Origin: a virus
Length of the DNA stretch: 32,040 nucleotides
Direction: 5' to 3' (one strand)
IMG/VR virus record: IMGVR_UViG_3300014914_000024
Span: 1 to 32,040 of that record
The first letter of the stretch is position 1. Each line of letters opens with the position of its first letter. The notes beneath the pieces are model-generated. The model was not told the DNA's origin. It worked only from the letters and a program-made list of their open reading frames with translations, and did not search any database. The position numbers and the translations under genes are program-made. This document shows positions 20,234 through 26,952 of the stretch, piece by piece.

Positions 20234-20767
20234 TTAATAGTAGTAGCTACTGATTATCCCCGTGGATTGTTCCAATAGATCTTTGTACCGTTCTAAGACT
20301 TCTTCGAAATCACCGCTCAAAATAAGTTTCCTTGTTTCTAAAATAGCTTTATCTACTTCTTTTTGTAGTTCCGTGAGTTCATCAAGTTCATCTTCATACT
20401 CTATTTTATTTCTTTGAAGTGACTTCTCGGTTTTCAGTTTACAAGCTAATTGATAACGTTCTTCTTCATCTTCCACATGTTTCAACTTAGATCTAGCCGC
20501 TTCAATCTCCGCTAAATCTTCTTTAACCCTACGAAGCTTCTCAGCTACCGATGAAATCTTACGCGGTAACTCAAAACTTACTTCCATCAATTTACGGTGA
20601 ACTTCAAGGGCCGTATGTAAACCAAGAACTTTAAAGTACAATTCCCCTAGAATCGCCGCTTCATCATCATGTTCATTAAGTTCCACTTCAAAACCGATTC
20701 TATGGTTTTGATATTTTTCAAAACTGAAAAGCCGCTCATATTTAACCGTTTTAACTCTCATTTCCAT
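20234..20767 (-). CDS. Coiled-coil protein with YxRLFxxxxYxNxxxGxE N-terminal motif
   Basis: 177 residues. The first 50 residues (VKTVKYERLFSFEKYQNHRI, GFEVELNEHDDE) follow a pattern I recall from uncharacterised archaeal and phage proteins, possibly nucleic-acid related. Residues about 70-150 are long coiled coil (EKLRRVKEDLAEIEAARSKL). Ends in TyrTyrTyr. GGAGGTGA precedes the ATG. Function unknown. Confidence 0.75.
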   Translation of the reverse strand: MEMRVKTVKYERLFSFEKYQNHRIGFEVELNEHDDEAAILGELYFKVLGLHTALEVHRKLMEVSFELPRKISSVAEKLRRVKEDLAEIEAARSKLKHVEDEEERYQLACKLKTEKSLQRNKIEYEDELDELTELQKEVDKAILETRKLILSGDFEEVLERYKDLLEQSTGIISSYYY

Positions 20768-20861
20768 TTTTCACCTCCCTTATTTCAATTCCAAACAATA
20801 ATAAAACAAGTTCAAGTTTTTTCATAGCTTCATGGATTTTTTCGGCATCTTTATTTTTCAT
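20751..20861 (-). CDS. Possible 36-residue protein
   Basis: A short frame (MKNKDAEKIHEAMKKLELVL, LLFGIEIREVKNGNES) fills the gap between two operon genes, overlapping the start of the next by 17 nt. Weak ribosome site GGATTGA. Amphipathic helix likely. Moderate support from the tight packing only. Confidence 0.4.
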   Translation of the reverse strand: MKNKDAEKIHEAMKKLELVLLLFGIEIREVKNGNES

Positions 20862-20867
20862 GTCTTT

Positions 20868-21233
20868 TCAATCCACATATTGAATTTTATTTCTTCTACC
20901 GCGATAATAGCGGCCGGGCGGGATAATCTTAACTTTGTAGAGGTATCGGGCGTAAAAACCGCCGTGAAACCGTTTAACTTCATTAACCCATTCATCTACA
21001 CTATTGAAACCTGATTCATTTACATAGGGTTCTAGTTCCTTTGGATCCTTGATTTTCTTTATGAAAGTTATATAGACGAAACATAGGAATTCCCGGTTGG
21101 AATTGTTTCCTTTTATTGCTTTTCCTTTACCCGTACGCCGTGGAAACCTTAAAGTATAAACGTAACCTTTTTCAAGAAGATGTTTACGGGCTTTTTCACT
21201 ATTAAAAAATATAATATTATTACATCTAGCCAA
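20868..21233 (-). CDS. PUA/ASCH-like small protein
   Basis: 121 residues. TTG start overlapping the upstream gene (AGGGGGG ribosome site). EKGYVYTLRFPRRTGKGKAI, YVNESGFNSVDEWVNEVKRF and ARYLYKVKII fit a PUA-like barrel of the ASCH type, which binds RNA or modified bases. The fold call is tentative. C terminus basic (RYYRGRRNK). Confidence 0.6.
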   Translation of the reverse strand: MARCNNIIFFNSEKARKHLLEKGYVYTLRFPRRTGKGKAIKGNNSNREFLCFVYITFIKKIKDPKELEPYVNESGFNSVDEWVNEVKRFHGGFYARYLYKVKIIPPGRYYRGRRNKIQYVD

Positions 21234-21480
21234 CTATTTCCCCCCTTCTATGGATTTTAGGCTTCCATTCCCGGTGACCGGCGTTTATTTCACGTTCTAT
21301 TCGATCCCTGATAGGACACCAAACAATATGATTAAAAACATAGCCGCATTCATCTGATCCACTAAACGTACAAAAATATTTGACATTACCGTATAAATCA
21401 CGGCGGACCACAAGAAAAGGACACATACTACCCGGAACAAATTTTTTCATCTTGATTTCTTCAAACCATTTTTCACTCAC
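21226..21480 (-). CDS. Four-Cys small protein
   Basis: 84 residues. Cys at about 20, 37, 45 and 55 (SMCPFLVVRR, YFCTFSGSDECGYVF, VWCPIRDRI) could bind zinc or an iron-sulfur cluster. GTG start overlapping the upstream stop (GTGAGTGA context). No family recognised. Confidence 0.6.
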   Translation of the reverse strand: MSEKWFEEIKMKKFVPGSMCPFLVVRRDLYGNVKYFCTFSGSDECGYVFNHIVWCPIRDRIEREINAGHREWKPKIHRRGEIVG

Positions 21481-21664
21481 TTTTTACACCTTCTTTCCGC
21501 TTAGTACAAACAAACCTTAACGTTAAGACAAACGAAAAATTACTAGATGTTAAAGAACATTCTTCCATTCTTATTTCCTTGAAAAACCGTTTAGCGGCAT
21601 AGTCATCTAAAATTTCTTTGATTTTATTTAGAAAATCGTTTAAGAAATCTATTTCCTTACTCAT
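21473..21664 (-). CDS. Small helical protein (unassigned)
   Basis: 63 residues from ATG 21664 (GGGGGG upstream). MSKEIDFLNDFLNKIKEILD helix followed by a beta-like RFVCTKRK end. Coupled to both neighbours by 2-8 nt spacing. No family recognised. Confidence 0.65.
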   Translation of the reverse strand: MSKEIDFLNDFLNKIKEILDDYAAKRFFKEIRMEECSLTSSNFSFVLTLRFVCTKRKEGVKSE

Positions 21665-21666
21665 TT

Positions 21667-21945
21667 TCAACCCCCCTTAGATTTTTTAAAGAATTTTTTT
21701 AACCCGGGGTTTTCAAGTTCTTCTTTTAGTTCTTTGAGATATTGTTTTGCTACATCCCATTTACGGGATTCACATGCCAAAAAAAGATAAAGGGCTTTTT
21801 CAGATGCAGGATTCAATTCGTTTATGTCTTTTATTTTTATTTCAAGTTTCAATGGGCTTTTTCTTTTTATTGATTTTAGATATTCTTTTTTCTTTTTTTC
21901 AACTTTTTCGGAACTTATGTGTCTTAATTTTATTTTTTTATTCAT
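21667..21945 (-). CDS. Lys-rich small protein (unassigned)
   Basis: 92 residues from ATG 21945, following GGGGATGA. KVEKKKKEYLKSIKRKSPLK, then ELNPASEKALYLFLACESRK. Strongly basic; nucleic-acid binding is possible. Overlaps the previous gene by 8 nt. Confidence 0.65.
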   Translation of the reverse strand: MNKKIKLRHISSEKVEKKKKEYLKSIKRKSPLKLEIKIKDINELNPASEKALYLFLACESRKWDVAKQYLKELKEELENPGLKKFFKKSKGG

Positions 21946-22192
21946 CTTCATCCCCTGATAACTCTATAAACCAAAAGGCTAGGGTTTCAGGTTGTTTAAG
22001 CCCGTTCCATTGAACTATTACACAATGCGGGTGTCTACGGCTAAACCCGATCACGGTTCCAATTTGCCGTCTTTGCCTTTGTTTTTTGTTGTAGAATATT
22101 TTGTATCCGTGAACTGATAAAACTACCTTATCTCCTTTTTTGAATATGTTTTTTGCGTTTTTTCCTAAGACTTCAAGATCTTCCGGTTTCAT
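21938..22192 (-). CDS. SH3-like small protein
   Basis: 84 residues. FKKGDKVVLSVHGYKIFYNK, RQIGTVIGFSRRHPHCVIVQ and WNGLKQPETLAFWFIEL form the five short strands of an SH3/KOW-like barrel, often nucleic-acid or protein binding. GGTGA 6 nt before ATG. Its upstream gap (22193-22271) has two TTTATGTCG direct repeats. Confidence 0.65.
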   Translation of the reverse strand: MKPEDLEVLGKNAKNIFKKGDKVVLSVHGYKIFYNKKQRQRRQIGTVIGFSRRHPHCVIVQWNGLKQPETLAFWFIELSGDEDE

Positions 22193-22271
22193 GGTGGTTC
22201 ACCAACTTCCGGCTAAATGGTTCTTTTCGCGTTTACAAATTTATGTCGGTTGGTTTTATGTCGTGAAATAA
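22193..22271. promoter_or_regulatory. Intergenic gap with TTTATGTCG direct repeats
   Basis: TTTATGTCG occurs at 22240-22248 and 22255-22263, 15 bp apart, in a 79-bp gap inside the operon. Probably an internal promoter with an operator for the 22192 gene. Confidence 0.35.
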
Positions 22272-22592
22272 TCATTTTACGTCACCATCCTTCAAAATAG
22301 CTAAAAACTCTCTATAATTGTGCTTATTGATCGTGTAAAGGGTTACAAAGTCAAATCCTTCCGGGGGTTTATGTTTTTTAACGAATCGGCGGAAACATTC
22401 CCAATTACAAAAATCAAACTCTTTTTGTTCATTGTTTTCAAGGAAAAAAACAACTTCAATGTAATCGGCTTGTATAACTTCACCTTCATCTATGATCTTC
22501 CCACATTCATCACAAATCATCTGATAATATCCTTTCACCACAGTTTGGCCACAAGTAGGACACTTCTTCATTTTCCTAATTTCCTTCAACAT
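22272..22592 (-). CDS. Zinc-ribbon protein
   Basis: 106 residues from ATG 22592 (AGAGAGTGA 5 nt upstream; an in-frame GTG at 22601 is an alternative). KCPTCGQTVVKGYYQMICDE and CGK make a zinc ribbon, then FDFCNWECFRRFVKKHKPPE may be a second, treble-clef-like metal site. Overlaps the previous gene by 17 nt. Confidence 0.7.
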   Translation of the reverse strand: MLKEIRKMKKCPTCGQTVVKGYYQMICDECGKIIDEGEVIQADYIEVVFFLENNEQKEFDFCNWECFRRFVKKHKPPEGFDFVTLYTINKHNYREFLAILKDGDVK

Positions 22593-22884
22593 TACTTTCA
22601 CTCTCTTTCTTCATTTTTATAATATCTGTTTCGACAGTTATTTTTATTCTATTAGGAGAAGGATCGGCATTCCAATATTTTCCAAACCGTTTATCTAACT
22701 GTCTCTGTAATCTTCCAACAAATTCTTCATCATCTTCCAAAATCCAAAAAGTAATATATGTTCCATGCCATTTATAATGAACCGTAACATCCACTAATGT
22801 AGCATTTTTCTCAATAAATTTCTCTGCATTCTCTAAGATTTTCTCTTTTTCTTTATCTTTTCTCCAAATTTCTTCAAGTCTCAT
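22576..22884 (-). CDS. Small alpha/beta protein (unassigned)
   Basis: 102 residues from ATG 22884 (AGAGAGTGA upstream; GTG 22896 also possible). Charged N-terminal helix (EEIWRKDKEKEKILENAEKF), then LVDVTVHYKWHGTYITFWIL and RIKITVETDI strands, an alpha/beta sandwich-like pattern. No family recognised. Confidence 0.65.
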   Translation of the reverse strand: MRLEEIWRKDKEKEKILENAEKFIEKNATLVDVTVHYKWHGTYITFWILEDDEEFVGRLQRQLDKRFGKYWNADPSPNRIKITVETDIIKMKKESESNVEGN

Positions 22885-22892
22885 ATTTTGTT

Positions 22893-23111
22893 TCACTCTC
22901 TTTGGAACTCGTTTTTAAAGTCTAGAATTGCGTCTAAAACTTTCAGAATATCCCGTTTAGGTAATTTGGTTTTGTCCTGAATATAAAGTATTAAAAGCCG
23001 TTTCGGTATGCCGCGGTTTTGTAATTCTTCTAGGGCTTCCCAAATCTTAGAAAAAAGATCTACTAATTTTTCACCGGTTGTTTTTCCTTCTTCAACCTTC
23101 TTCAATTTCAT
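22893..23111 (-). CDS. Small helical protein (unassigned)
   Basis: 72 residues. EKLVDLFSKIWEALEELQNR, GIPKRLLILYIQDKTKLPKR, DILKVLDAIL: three helices resembling a compact helix-turn-helix fold. Start overlaps the AbrB-like gene; AAGGGGG upstream. May be a regulator partner. Confidence 0.65.
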   Translation of the reverse strand: MKLKKVEEGKTTGEKLVDLFSKIWEALEELQNRGIPKRLLILYIQDKTKLPKRDILKVLDAILDFKNEFQRE

Positions 23112-23355
23112 ATTCCCCCTTATCTAATTTTAGGTGTAGGGTTTTTTCGGTTCCTTGTTCACCGGGTTCTTTTCTTCGAATAGTGAGAATGATGTCTTCA
23201 CCGGGTTCTAATCCAAGTAGGTCCATGATGTAGGGTTCTAATGTGATGTAATAAACAAAATATGTTTTTCCTTTATGTTTCCCGGTTTTTCTTCGGCGTA
23301 TAGTGGCTTGAACGGTTATTTGCGAAAGCTTTGTAAGCACTTTATCATCCTGCAT
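23092..23355 (-). CDS. AbrB-like swapped-hairpin protein
   Basis: 87 residues from ATG 23355 (GGTGAC 4 nt upstream; the frame is open upstream to 23433 without a ribosome site). QATIRRRKTGKHKGKTYFVY, YITLEPYIMDLLGLEPGEDI, ILTIRRKE resembles the AbrB/MazE swapped-hairpin DNA-binding fold. First gene of the long minus operon, divergent from the plus operon, so a regulator of the shared 23356-23476 region is plausible. Confidence 0.65.
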   Translation of the reverse strand: MQDDKVLTKLSQITVQATIRRRKTGKHKGKTYFVYYITLEPYIMDLLGLEPGEDIILTIRRKEPGEQGTEKTLHLKLDKGEYEIEEG

Positions 23356-23476
23356 AAAGTCACCATCCATATTTTTGAACATAATTATAGCCGAATTTTT
23401 ATTTAAATATATGTGTGACAAAGTGAATGACAACCCTTAAATACACAGTCACCCATAAAGTCATACGGTGAAAAAA
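23356..23476. promoter_or_regulatory. Divergent promoter region of the two accessory operons
   Basis: On the plus strand CTTAAATAC (23436-23444) is a TATA box, 33 bp before ATG 23477. On the minus strand ATATATTTAAATAAAAATTC (about 23393-23412) is another. TGTGACAAAGTGAATGACA (23414-23432) and GTCATACGGTGA (23460-23471) are candidate operator and leader. Confidence 0.6.
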
Positions 23477-23728
23477 ATGGGAAAAATCGAAACACAAAAA
23501 CTTGGTGTAGTTCTGGAAAAATTAAGAAAACTAGCCTTCACATGTCCAACTTGCCACACCGAGTTGTTCGGTGCGGACGCAAAGACAACCGATCTAGATG
23601 AAGCCCATGTTTGGGTTTATATCACATGTCCCGGTTGTCAATATGATTGGGCTTTATGGAAGCTACTTAGTATGGGAAACCCCCGAAGAATACCCACATT
23701 AGAAGATGAATTAGCCAAATTCAAATAA
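23477..23728 (+). CDS. Zinc-ribbon protein (first gene of duplicated cassette 1)
   Basis: 83 residues from ATG 23477, 6 nt after GGTG; a GTG at 23468 overlaps that ribosome site. LAFTCPTCHTELFGADAKTT and ITCPGCQYDWALWKLLSMGN give a zinc ribbon of about 50 residues between knuckles. The leader and the last codons plus 3' flank (CAAATTCAAATAA and the hairpin element) are shared with the 26732 gene although the proteins are unrelated. Confidence 0.75.
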   Translation: MGKIETQKLGVVLEKLRKLAFTCPTCHTELFGADAKTTDLDEAHVWVYITCPGCQYDWALWKLLSMGNPRRIPTLEDELAKFK

Positions 23729-23766
23729 TTTTTCCTATAGCCCTAGCCACACAGACTAGGGCGGGA
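23729..23766 (+). repeat. 38-bp hairpin element, copy 1
   Basis: Starts TTTTTCCTATAGCCCTAG and ends CTAGGGCGGGA; identical to 26902-26939. GCCCTAG pairs with CTAGGGC around the loop CCACACAGA. The end GCGGGAGATGA supplies the ribosome site of the next gene, so the hairpin lies just before it and could tune translation, or be a processing or partial termination site after the TTTTT run. Confidence 0.8.
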
Positions 23767-23777
23767 GATGAACAAAA

Positions 23778-24206
23778 ATGTTTGAGTTAAGTCTTGGTTT
23801 CACAATAGGGAAATATTTGGTAGAAAAGATTTATAAAAAATTAGTGGAGAAAAAGCCGCTTCCCGATGAACGGGAAGATGAAGGTATCATTGTTTTAGAA
23901 GTTGCACGGCCAATATATGAAGATGTTAAACACCAACTCGGTGATGTTGTGGCTAGAATTGTCTATGATAGGCTTTTAACGGCGGCGGAATTGCCTCAAG
24001 TTGCCGCGGAAGTTTATAAAGCCGTGGCCCATGCACAAAGATTTTTCAAAAAAATTACTTTAGTTCTTTCAGGGCCGATAGTTCTAGCGGCATTGATCGG
24101 CCAAGCTTTGGGAATGCAACATTTCAATGTAGATTTCGCGTTTTGGCAAAAAGGAAGCTATGTAAGAGTTCCAGATATGTCACAGTATCGAAAACTATTA
24201 TTCTAG
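23778..24206 (+). CDS. SAVED-like C-terminal-fold protein
   Basis: 142 residues. The C terminus LVLSGPIVLAALIGQALGM, FNVDFAFWQKGSYVRVPDM follows the 'l.aGP..lA..lGq.l.....v..y.....Y.p' pattern near the end of SAVED domains, which sense cyclic nucleotides in CBASS. The N half (GKYLVEKIYKKLVEKKPLPD, VLEVARPIYEDVKHQLGDVV) is not recognised. No effector domain. A decoy or sensor for host cyclic-nucleotide defence is a hypothesis. ATG preceded by GGGAGATGA within the hairpin element. Confidence 0.5.
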   Translation: MFELSLGFTIGKYLVEKIYKKLVEKKPLPDEREDEGIIVLEVARPIYEDVKHQLGDVVARIVYDRLLTAAELPQVAAEVYKAVAHAQRFFKKITLVLSGPIVLAALIGQALGMQHFNVDFAFWQKGSYVRVPDMSQYRKLLF

Positions 24207-24218
24207 GAGATGATTAAA

Positions 24219-24455
24219 GTGAGAATAAAACAACACCATACTATTCTTTTTTATGTTATCTTGGGATCCTTGAAATGGGATTTCACTAAAAAACGGTGGA
24301 AAAAAAGAACTCATGTTTTTGTTAGATCTAACCGGTTTCCTTATTTTAGGAAGTTGGTTCCGTTCAAACCAAGTTCCAATCTTCTTGATTGGGCTTGGGA
24401 ACAAGTAGAAATACTTAAACAAATAAAATCTAAAAGGGGGAAAACAATTGAATGA
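24219..24455 (+). CDS. Small basic protein (unassigned)
   Basis: 78 residues from GTG 24219, 5 nt after GGAGATGA (ATG 24210 overlaps that site). HHTILFYVILGSLKWDFTKK, RWKKRTHVFVRSNRFPYFRK, then a C-terminal helix. Basic and aromatic; nucleic-acid binding possible. No family recognised. Confidence 0.65.
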   Translation: MRIKQHHTILFYVILGSLKWDFTKKRWKKRTHVFVRSNRFPYFRKLVPFKPSSNLLDWAWEQVEILKQIKSKRGKTIE

Positions 24456-24906
24456 AATATCTTTTACGATAAAAAATGAGTTGTACACAGTAAAATGGGA
24501 AACGGAATCCGGCCATAGATTAGAGATCCAAATAAGTTACTATAGAGATCCAGATCCGAATCCATGGTTAACAACAACATATCACATTGAATTATATCAC
24601 AGTCTTTACGATGTGCCGCATTTTATCAGGAAAGCTATAAAAATCGTAGATTATGTGGATGTGCAAACTTTGAGTTTAGACGTAGAAACCGTGAAAAAAG
24701 TCATTGTTGATTTACATTCAACAATTAAAAAAATGATTAAATGGGATTTCAAAGTATCAGATCTACAACATTGGATCCATGATGATGAAATGATATTTCA
24801 AATATATCTTATGAAGTTACATAGATTTCTAAGCCATATAAGAAAATGTGGAATCGCAGATAAACCGAAAAGTAATATTGTCACTTTAGGGGGCGTATCA
24901 TTTTGA
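24448..24906 (+). CDS. Unassigned protein, TTG start
   Basis: 152 residues, TTG 24448 with GGGGGA upstream. Beta-rich N half (SFTIKNELYTVKWETESGHR, LEIQISYYRDPDPNPWLTTT), helical C half with HWIHDDEMIFQIYLMKLHRF. Overlaps both neighbours by 4-8 nt. No family recognised. Confidence 0.7.
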   Translation: MNEISFTIKNELYTVKWETESGHRLEIQISYYRDPDPNPWLTTTYHIELYHSLYDVPHFIRKAIKIVDYVDVQTLSLDVETVKKVIVDLHSTIKKMIKWDFKVSDLQHWIHDDEMIFQIYLMKLHRFLSHIRKCGIADKPKSNIVTLGGVSF

Positions 24907-25586
24907 AAGAAACAAGTAGGCCTAGATTGGTTTTTTCGGTGTCACTTGATACGGAAGTCAATGATCCTAATGCTTTTGTTCTTTGGATTTCCGGGGACAC
25001 CTATAAAATCAAGGACCATTTGAAAAGACTTGGCTTTCAATGGGATAACGTAGATAAGATATGGTTTATCAAGGTGTTAGCTTCAAATTACAAGGATCTT
25101 TTAGAAAAACTTTTGGAAATTGCTGATGTACATCGATACGTTTACGGGAAAGCTTACCGTGTTTACAAAGATAAAGATGGAATGATTAAATTGGAAGATT
25201 GTAAGGAAAGTTTTGAAAAATTCATGGAAGAATTAAAAGGAAAGATCAATGAGATCAAAGAAAAGTATATCGGTAAAGAGTATGATGCCTATGATCAAAA
25301 TGAGGTTTATGAAAATTTCGGTTTGCTTTGTAAAAAATTGCATAAGATCGTGGAAGAAACCGCGGTGAAATATGATATTTCTTTTGAAGTTTTGGATGGG
25401 GAAGACTACGAAGAACGAGTAAACGCGGCTTTGAAGCTTTGGAGTTACTATATGGGTTTTTCTACGCCTTACGGTGACTTCGAGATTAAAATTAGTGGTA
25501 AAATGTTTATTCCCCGGGAAGGGGAATATTGGCGTGAAAAAATCGAAGATATAGAAGTTGTAAGGGATGATGAAGATGAAGAATAG
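24903..25586 (+). CDS. Protein with 'GDTYKIKDHLKRLGFQWD' domain
   Basis: 227 residues, TTG start with GGGGGC upstream. Residues about 30-57 carry ISGDTYKIKDHLKRLGFQWD, then KIWFIKV, the motif 'GdTY..K..LK.lG..Wd...k.W' known from uncharacterised plasmid and phage proteins. A long charged helical region follows (EELKGKINEIKEKYIGKEYD). Function unknown; a nucleic-acid role is guessed from the families carrying the motif. Confidence 0.7.
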   Translation: MKETSRPRLVFSVSLDTEVNDPNAFVLWISGDTYKIKDHLKRLGFQWDNVDKIWFIKVLASNYKDLLEKLLEIADVHRYVYGKAYRVYKDKDGMIKLEDCKESFEKFMEELKGKINEIKEKYIGKEYDAYDQNEVYENFGLLCKKLHKIVEETAVKYDISFEVLDGEDYEERVNAALKLWSYYMGFSTPYGDFEIKISGKMFIPREGEYWREKIEDIEVVRDDEDEE

Positions 25587-26055
25587 CCGCCGTATATCGG
25601 TTAGAATAGGAAAACAAAGATATCAACAACTTAAATCTATTTCTTCTTTTTTAAAAATCCCTATAAGTGACTTGGTGCGTCACGGTGTCGATTTTGTTAT
25701 TAGAGTACATGAACCGTTAATTCAAAAAATAGACGGGGACCTGAAAAAACTAGGGGAAAAACTGAAAGCCAAAGAACCGCCGTTCACAATGAAGGAATTC
25801 AAGGTTTCAGATAACCCCGTACCGCAAACTCTAATTGTCCGAGATCTCAAAGCCAAACTTTTACCTATGGTTTCAGGGCGGATAGGCCATTGGGAAGGCC
25901 AACTATATCAGGATGATCAGGGCCGCATAGTGATCTATTGGGTGTGGATTTCACCCGAAGTAGACAAATACTATCACCTAGAAATCATAGATAGTTTAAA
26001 CGATTTTAAAAAACGATTATTAGACTATAAAATTGAATGGGTGGAAGAAAAATGA
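25576..26055 (+). CDS. Ribbon-helix-helix-like protein with C-terminal domain
   Basis: 159 residues from ATG 25576 (GGGATGATGAAG upstream). RRISVRIGKQRYQQLKSISS, FLKIPISDLVRHGVDFVIRV resembles a ribbon-helix-helix. The C half (PQTLIVRDLKAKLLPMVSGR, WEGQLYQDDQGRIVIYWVWI) is a separate beta-rich domain. A regulator with a sensor domain is possible. Confidence 0.65.
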   Translation: MKNSRRISVRIGKQRYQQLKSISSFLKIPISDLVRHGVDFVIRVHEPLIQKIDGDLKKLGEKLKAKEPPFTMKEFKVSDNPVPQTLIVRDLKAKLLPMVSGRIGHWEGQLYQDDQGRIVIYWVWISPEVDKYYHLEIIDSLNDFKKRLLDYKIEWVEEK

Positions 26056-26309
26056 AAGTCAATCCAAGTTTGGATCCAAAATACCATAGTCTTTTCGCGT
26101 ATAGACTTCTTTGTAATTGTGTGGATTTTCTTAGTAAAACTGATGAACATCTATCTTTTCTTTTGACATCATTTACGTCAAAGACGTTAAAAGAAAAAAT
26201 TGACAAGTTAAAAAACCAAATAACAAGCATGTATATTCAATTAAAACAAGTTAAAGAAGAAATGAAGTTAATAGTTAAAAAAATGGATGGTGAAGAAAAT
26301 GAAGGTTAA
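26052..26309 (+). CDS. Small helical protein (unassigned)
   Basis: 85 residues from ATG 26052, overlapping the upstream stop (ATGA). Helical; NCVDFLSKTDEHLSFLLTSF and a coiled coil LKEKIDKLKNQITSMYIQLK. No family recognised. Confidence 0.65.
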   Translation: MKVNPSLDPKYHSLFAYRLLCNCVDFLSKTDEHLSFLLTSFTSKTLKEKIDKLKNQITSMYIQLKQVKEEMKLIVKKMDGEENEG

Positions 26310-26646
26310 GGAGTTTCATAGCTTCTATCAGTTAAAGAATATGCTTGAAAAACGTGGACTCATACCTATGGAAGTAACTAAGATCACTTTGAAACACAAT
26401 GAAAAGGAAAATCATTATGTATATGTTTTTGAGATTACGGTAGGGGAATATTGGTTCACCGATTCACCAACTAATTTTAGCGGTAGCGGCGGGGCCATGT
26501 ACCGTGAATTAGAAAAATTCATTGAATATCTAAAAACATATCCACAAATAGTTTTCAAAGATTTTGAAATGCCTTATGAATTCTATTGGCTACTGAAAAA
26601 CATTTTTTGGGCTTTATGGGAAAACACAGTTAAAAAAGAACATTAA
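26299..26646 (+). CDS. Unassigned protein at operon end
   Basis: 115 residues from ATG 26299, 7 nt after GGTGA. KVKEFHSFYQLKNMLEKRGL, THKITLKHNEKENHYVYVFE-like beta segment, YWFTDSPTNFSGSGGAMYRE with a Gly/Ser loop, then FEMPYEFYWLLKNIFWALWE, a Trp/Tyr-rich helix. No family recognised. A T-rich terminator follows. Confidence 0.65.
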   Translation: MKVKEFHSFYQLKNMLEKRGLIPMEVTKITLKHNEKENHYVYVFEITVGEYWFTDSPTNFSGSGGAMYRELEKFIEYLKTYPQIVFKDFEMPYEFYWLLKNIFWALWENTVKKEH

Positions 26647-26652
26647 AATCAA

Positions 26653-26676
26653 TTTTCTTTTTTCTTCTTGTTTTTT
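26653..26676 (+). terminator. T-rich terminator
   Basis: TTTTCTTTTTTCTTCTTGTTTTTT directly after the stop at 26646, the form of archaeal intrinsic terminators. The next promoter begins about 15 bp further. Confidence 0.6.
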
Positions 26677-26690
26677 GCGGTTCCGATAGG

Positions 26691-26734
26691 TTTATATACT
26701 ATGTCTGACATAATGTCATACGGTGAAAAAAATG
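26691..26734 (+). promoter_or_regulatory. Promoter and operator of duplicated cassette 2
   Basis: TTTATATA (26691-26698), then the perfect 13-bp palindrome TGACATAATGTCA (26706-26718) over the expected transcription start, then GTCATACGGTGAAAAAAATG (26715-26734), identical to 23460-23479 of cassette 1. Confidence 0.7.
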
Positions 26735-26899
26735 ACAACAAGAAAAAGAGTTAAAAAATACGGAGTTGAATGGGTTGAGGTTGATGGCCTTTGGTGGGCC
26801 ACCGATCCCGAAAAAATAGGGATATGGACCGGGCTAACCAAAGAAGAACTTGAAAGCCCGGTCTTCGTAAAATTAATATCTTGTCTCAAATTCAAATAA
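26732..26899 (+). CDS. Small Trp-rich protein (first gene of duplicated cassette 2)
   Basis: 55 residues: MTTRKRVKKYGVEWVEVDGL, WWATDPEKIGIWTGLTKEEL, ending CLKFK. Too short for many gene callers, but it has a full promoter, GGTGA leader and the shared 3' end (CAAATTCAAATAA). The protein is not related to the zinc ribbon of cassette 1 apart from the last residues. Confidence 0.7.
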   Translation: MTTRKRVKKYGVEWVEVDGLWWATDPEKIGIWTGLTKEELESPVFVKLISCLKFK

Positions 26900-26901
26900 C
26901 C

Positions 26902-26939
26902 TTTTTCCTATAGCCCTAGCCACACAGACTAGGGCGGGA
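26902..26939 (+). repeat. 38-bp hairpin element, copy 2
   Basis: All 38 bases identical to 23729-23766, including the 7-bp stem GCCCTAG/CTAGGGC. It follows the stop of the 26732 gene and precedes the GGTGA leader of the Cys-rich gene. Confidence 0.8.
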
Positions 26940-26952
26940 ACGGTGAAAAGCC

